Source: Bacillota bacterium
Lineage (GTDB): Bacteria; Bacillota; Clostridia; Peptostreptococcales; Acidaminobacteraceae
Direction of reading: 5' to 3'
NCBI GenBank assembly: GCA_023443345.1
Contig: JAEZUZ010000018.1
Span: 1-7,848, forward strand
Length of the DNA: 7,848 nucleotides
Shown: one piece after another, positions 4,920 to 7,848 of the stretch
Layout: the number at the start of each line of letters is the position of its first letter
Position numbering within the stretch: the first letter of the stretch is position 1
Made by a program: the position numbers and the translations under genes
The notes under the pieces: generated by a model
What the model saw: the letters and a program-made list of their open reading frames with translations, nothing else
Told to the model about the DNA's origin: nothing
The model's database searches: none

Positions 4920-5707
4920 TATTCTTCCTCATTACTTTCTTCTTGAGAAAAATCTTCCTCTGTAACCTCAACTTCTTCTTCAACATTTTCTTGAGAATTT
5001 TCAACTTCCTCTGCTGATACTACAACACCTTCTTTAGCTTCAACAATTGCATTTGTAACTACTGAAGTAATAAGTTTGATTGATCTAATAGCATCATCAT
5101 TTCCAGGAATTACATAGTCAATCATATCTGGATCACAGTTAGTATCAATCACTCCAATTACTGGAATACCAAGAAGTCTTGCTTCATGAATTGCATTTTG
5201 TTCCATTGATTGGTCAATTATAAATAATGCATCAGGAAGTTCATACATATCTTTAATACCACTGTATAATTTTTCTAATTTTTGTTTCTTTCTCTTAAGA
5301 TCTAGAGCTTCCTTCTTAGGTAGAAGATCAAAAGTTCCATCTTCTTCCATTTTCTCAATTTCTTGCATGTAGTCTATACGCTTACGAATAGTAGTGAAGT
5401 TAGTTAACATTCCACCCTTCCAAGCTTCGTTTACATAGAACATACCTGATCTTAAAGCTTCAGATTCAACAGCTTCTTTTGCTTGCTTCTTTGTACCAAC
5501 AAAAAGGATCTTACCTCCTTCATTTGTTAGATCTCTTACAAACTTATAAGCTTCTTCGATTTTATCTACTGTCTTTTGTAAATCGATAATATATATACCA
5601 TTTCTTTCTGTGTATATATATGGCTTCATTTTTGGATTCCACCTATGTGTCTGGTGTCCAAAGTGTACACCTGCTTCTAGCAGGTCTCTCATTGAAATTA
5701 CTGACAT
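4919..5707 (-). CDS. rpsB: 30S ribosomal protein S2
   Basis: Structural protein of the small ribosomal subunit, bound at the head-body junction and needed for S1 or mRNA positioning in many bacteria. The 262-residue protein begins with the standard MSVISMRDLLEAGVHFGHQ, followed by RWNPKMKPYI (22-31), the ILFVGTKKQAK segment (67-77), EAWKGGMLTNF (94-104) and IPVIGVIDTNCDPD (181-194). The core ends near residue 228. It is followed by an acidic tail in which 16 of the last 32 residues are Glu or Asp and none is Lys or Arg. The ATG at 5707 has a strong AGGAGGA at 5717-5711. The next Met at residue 6 is a poorer choice and lies inside the conserved N-terminus. It is the first gene of the rpsB-tsf operon and is driven by the promoter at 5800-5827 through a structured leader that may mediate feedback control. 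Confidence 0.98.
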   Translation of the reverse strand: MSVISMRDLLEAGVHFGHQTHRWNPKMKPYIYTERNGIYIIDLQKTVDKIEEAYKFVRDLTNEGGKILFVGTKKQAKEAVESEALRSGMFYVNEAWKGGMLTNFTTIRKRIDYMQEIEKMEEDGTFDLLPKKEALDLKRKKQKLEKLYSGIKDMYELPDALFIIDQSMEQNAIHEARLLGIPVIGVIDTNCDPDMIDYVIPGNDDAIRSIKLITSVVTNAIVEAKEGVVVSAEEVENSQENVEEEVEVTEEDFSQEESNEEE

Positions 5708-5728
5708 TTGTCCTCCTTGTTTTGCTTC

Positions 5729-5781
5729 CTAAGTTTTCACTTTTTATGGCCACTTTCGCACAAGCATAAAATCAAACTTAG
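5729..5781 (-). promoter_or_regulatory. Structured rpsB 5' leader, candidate ribosomal-protein autoregulatory element
   Basis: In the leader RNA (minus strand) an outer 8-bp helix pairs CUAAGUUU (5781-5774) with AAACUUAG (5736-5729). After an asymmetric internal loop a 7-bp helix pairs UUUUAUG (5771-5765) with CAUAAAA (5748-5742). The tip can add several G-U pairs. The element sits between the promoter and the Shine-Dalgarno site, where autogenous control by S2 would act. I do not recognise a named family; helices are seen, function is inferred. Confidence 0.5.
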
Positions 5782-5799
5782 TGAATTTTCACAACAAAC

Positions 5800-5827
5800 A
5801 TTATAACATATATTTGTCTATTATCAA
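5800..5827 (-). promoter_or_regulatory. Sigma-A promoter of rpsB-tsf with extended -10
   Basis: On the minus strand TTGATA (5827-5822) is followed after 16 nt by a perfect TATAAT (5805-5800) that carries TGT immediately before it, making an extended -10. The predicted start is near 5793, giving a leader of about 85 nt. The -35 box overlaps the TGA stop of the upstream hydrolase gene (5826-5824). Confidence 0.8.
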
Positions 5828-6453
5828 GCATTTATTCTAAAATAAGCATTGTACTTGCTTTCAAATTCCACATTTGTCTTTTCACCATGACCTGGATATA
5901 GTGGAAGTTGCTTATCTAATTTATATATTACATTTAATATTGAATTCTGTGTGTCACTAAAGCTTCCACTATATAGATCCCACCTGCCAACACTTCCTCT
6001 AAAAATTACATCTCCAACTATTGCAAGATCATCAAATACATAGATACTTGAACCCTTAGTATGGCCCGGTGCATGTTTTATAGTAAATTTAAAGGGAGAA
6101 ATTTCTACTTCTCTATTATTTTCAAGATACTTCATATCTTTTATAGATATTCCAACTCCATCATAGTAATAAGAGAGATTTTTCTTTGGATCTTCAAAAA
6201 GTTCTTTCTCCTGAACTGGTCCATATACATCTACTGAAAATTTTTCTCTATAATATGGAACTCCCTTAATATGATCACTATGTGCGTGAGTTAGCACTAT
6301 AGCTTTAACTTCAATATTTTTTTTCTCAATAAGCTTATCTAATTCCTCAAACTTATCACCTGGATCAAAAAGCAATGCTTTATTTGTCTTTTCATCGACA
6401 TATAAATATGTGTTTTCTTGAAGTTCATCCGGTGTAACAAATGTATATAACAT
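5824..6453 (-). CDS. Metallo-beta-lactamase-fold hydrolase, glyoxalase II-like
   Basis: A 209-residue soluble hydrolase of the metallo-beta-lactamase superfamily, in the compact glyoxalase II-like group (YcbL/YqgX type) that lacks the C-terminal helical domain of classical glyoxalase II. All dinuclear metal ligands are visible: His56, His58, Asp60 and His61 in THAHSDHIKG, His131 in APGHTKGS, Asp148 in VGDVIFRGSVGR and His189 in YPGHGEKT. The likely chemistry is thioester or ester hydrolysis; the physiological substrate is unknown, and many Clostridia lack glutathione. The ATG at 6453 has an AGGAGA site and starts 8 nt after dtd, so it belongs to the relA-dtd operon; genes of this family often sit beside relA and dtd in Firmicutes. 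No terminator follows: the rpsB promoter begins within its stop codon. Confidence 0.92.
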   Translation of the reverse strand: MLYTFVTPDELQENTYLYVDEKTNKALLFDPGDKFEELDKLIEKKNIEVKAIVLTHAHSDHIKGVPYYREKFSVDVYGPVQEKELFEDPKKNLSYYYDGVGISIKDMKYLENNREVEISPFKFTIKHAPGHTKGSSIYVFDDLAIVGDVIFRGSVGRWDLYSGSFSDTQNSILNVIYKLDKQLPLYPGHGEKTNVEFESKYNAYFRINA

Positions 6454-6461
6454 ATCTTCTC

Positions 6462-6914
6462 CTAAAATATTTTTTTGCTATCAAGTAGAATGGTAACTGG
6501 TCCTTGATTGAGTAATCTCACATTCATATCTGCCCCAAATTCTCCAGTATGGACTTTTTTATTAATCAATTTTGAGACATTTTCAACCAATTTATTAAAT
6601 AATTCATTAGCTTGAGTTGGCTCTTTTGCCTGAATAAATGAAGGTCTATTGCCTTTTCTTGCATCTCCAAGCAACGTAAACTGACTTATTAAAAGTATTT
6701 CTCCATCTACATCTAATATAGATAGATTCATTTTCTGATTTTCGTCTTTAAATATTCTCAAATTAACTAATTTTTTTGCAATATATTCTAAATCTTCATA
6801 GGAATCATCTTTTTCAATCCCAATCAAGGCCATGATTCCCATTCCAATTTTTCCAATTTCTCTGCCCTCTACAGTGACATCTGCAAAATCTACTCTTTGA
6901 ACAACTGCTCTCAT
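6462..6914 (-). CDS. dtd: D-aminoacyl-tRNA deacylase
   Basis: Proofreading enzyme that hydrolyses D-amino acids, and misacylated glycine, from tRNA, recycling the tRNA. It acts as a cytoplasmic homodimer. At 150 residues it is close to E. coli Dtd (145). It starts MRAVVQRV and has the Ser-Gln-Phe-Thr motif at 77-80 (LISQFTLLGDARKGNRPSF) and the cis Gly-Pro motif at 138-139 in MNVRLLNQGPVT (130-141). These two motifs line the chiral-selective active site and both are intact. The start ATG shares one base with the relA stop (TAATG), so it is translationally coupled to relA; relA-dtd is a widespread Firmicutes pair. Identity is very secure. Confidence 0.97.
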   Translation of the reverse strand: MRAVVQRVDFADVTVEGREIGKIGMGIMALIGIEKDDSYEDLEYIAKKLVNLRIFKDENQKMNLSILDVDGEILLISQFTLLGDARKGNRPSFIQAKEPTQANELFNKLVENVSKLINKKVHTGEFGADMNVRLLNQGPVTILLDSKKIF

Positions 6915-7848
6915 TAAATCCTCACAGTATCTATAACTCCAGAAACAGAAAGTATTTTATTTATCACTAAATCAAGTTCTTTTTTATTATGTACATCGAA
7001 ACTGTAGATCATTGTCACTATTCCTTCGTTATTAACTTTCATATTTATTCCCCTGATAGTATGATCTTGATTCTGAATTACATTTGTAACTTCATTTAAA
7101 ATTCCATTTCTATCTCTAGTTCGAACTTTAACTGTTGCCTTGTAATTATTTGTACTTGTCTTCTGCCAGGCAACAGGTAAAAATCTCTGTCCTTGGAGTT
7201 CTTCAACACTAAAGTTAGTACATTCTTTTCTATGAACAGTTACTCCACTTCCCCTTGTTATAAATCCTACTATTTCATCACCAGGTATTGGATTACAACA
7301 TTTTGCAAACCTAACCAACATATCCTCGTAGCCATCAACTATTACACCATTGGTATTAGTAATATTATTCTTATATTCAACTATAGGTAGGCTATCATCT
7401 TCTTTGCACAGTTCTTCCTTTACTAGTGATACATAGCTTTTTACAGAAATTCCACCATATCCAAATGATTGATAAAGTTGTTCTAAATTAGGAAGGTTTG
7501 CTTTAGATAATAATTTGTTTTCTAATTCCTGATTTTCTTCGACATCTTTTATAGATAACTCATACTTTTGAAGTGCCTTCTCAAATAATTCTCTTCCCTT
7601 TGTAAGATTTTCATTCTTTGATTCTTTCTTAAAGTAATTTTTTATCTTATTTTTAGCATGTGAACTTTTTACAAACTTTAACCAGTCTCTACTTGGACCA
7701 TTCTGTGCTTTAGTTGTAAGTATTTCTACAATATCGCCTATTTTTAAAACATATTGTAAGGGAACGATTCTTCCATTTACTTTTGCACCAATACATTTAT
7801 TTCCAACTTCTGTATGAATTTTGTATGCAAAGTCTATAGGAGTTGAAC
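6914..7848 (-). CDS. relA: GTP pyrophosphokinase / ppGpp hydrolase (RelA/SpoT family), C-terminal 310 residues
   Basis: Bifunctional Rel-type stringent response enzyme that makes and degrades (p)ppGpp in response to amino-acid starvation on the ribosome. The frame is open without interruption to the right edge, so this is the C-terminal regulatory part of a protein of about 730 residues; the hydrolase and synthetase domains lie outside. In order, visible residues 1-58 are the TGS domain (STPIDFAYKIHTEVGNK, then AQNGPSRDWL), which contacts the tRNA 3' end. A helical domain follows to about 165. The zinc-finger/conserved-Cys domain has FAKCCNPIPGDE with the Cys-Cys pair at 7300-7295, then VHRKEC. 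The C-terminal ACT domain covers about residues 237-310 (RTRDRNGILNEVTNVI). A short translation starting at the Met at 7321 is only the end of this gene and not a separate protein. The downstream dtd overlaps by one base. Confidence 0.97.
   Translation of the reverse strand, partial: STPIDFAYKIHTEVGNKCIGAKVNGRIVPLQYVLKIGDIVEILTTKAQNGPSRDWLKFVKSSHAKNKIKNYFKKESKNENLTKGRELFEKALQKYELSIKDVEENQELENKLLSKANLPNLEQLYQSFGYGGISVKSYVSLVKEELCKEDDSLPIVEYKNNITNTNGVIVDGYEDMLVRFAKCCNPIPGDEIVGFITRGSGVTVHRKECTNFSVEELQGQRFLPVAWQKTSTNNYKATVKVRTRDRNGILNEVTNVIQNQDHTIRGINMKVNNEGIVTMIYSFDVHNKKELDLVINKILSVSGVIDTVRI

Noticed and set aside
6914..7321. Separate 135-residue ACT-domain protein
   Set aside because: The reading frame stays open upstream through the TGS and helical domains to the window edge, so this is the end of relA and not an independent gene.
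7193..7390. 65-residue open frame on the plus strand
   Set aside because: It is antisense to the zinc-finger region of relA and has no supporting signal.

Overview
The window looks like the chromosome of a low-GC Gram-positive anaerobe, probably in the Clostridia/Tissierellia range. It is strongly AT-rich, has AGGAGG-type ribosome binding sites and sigma-A-like promoters, and its RelA, Dtd, S2, EF-Ts and PyrH proteins read as typical Firmicutes forms. I cannot name the genus from the sequence alone.

Reading from the right edge on the minus strand, there are three blocks. (1) Positions 7848-5824 hold the end of relA (ppGpp synthetase/hydrolase), dtd (D-aminoacyl-tRNA deacylase) and a glyoxalase II-like metallo-beta-lactamase-fold hydrolase. 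They form one tightly packed operon with no terminator after it. (2) Positions 5827-4011 hold rpsB-tsf (ribosomal protein S2 and EF-Ts). This unit has its own promoter embedded in the end of the hydrolase gene, a structured 5' leader, and a strong bidirectional terminator at its end. (3) At the far left, positions 329-1 hold a promoter and the first 78 codons of pyrH (UMP kinase), which runs off the window.

In many bacteria rpsB-tsf-pyrH are contiguous. Here about 3.8 kb of accessory DNA separates tsf from pyrH. It contains two divergent units. One is a minus-strand four-gene operon (3172-355): galactitol-type PTS EIIB, galactitol-type PTS EIIC, a long YjbQ/UPF0047 protein, and a short archaeal-type triosephosphate-isomerase homologue with an altered catalytic loop. 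The other is a plus-strand gene (3241-4026) encoding an unusual fusion of a GNAT acetyltransferase with an AroQ-type chorismate mutase domain; it converges on tsf and shares its terminator. The two units diverge from a 68-bp region with overlapping candidate promoters and an inverted repeat that could be an operator.

A working model for the operon is that the EIIB/EIIC pair imports and phosphorylates a polyol or sugar, borrowing an EIIA from elsewhere, and that the TIM-like protein isomerises a downstream ketose phosphate. The substrate and the role of YjbQ are unknown. The operon and the GNAT-chorismate mutase fusion are the most interesting content. The rest is housekeeping. No RNA genes, CRISPR arrays, insertion sequences or gene-free stretches over 300 bases were seen.
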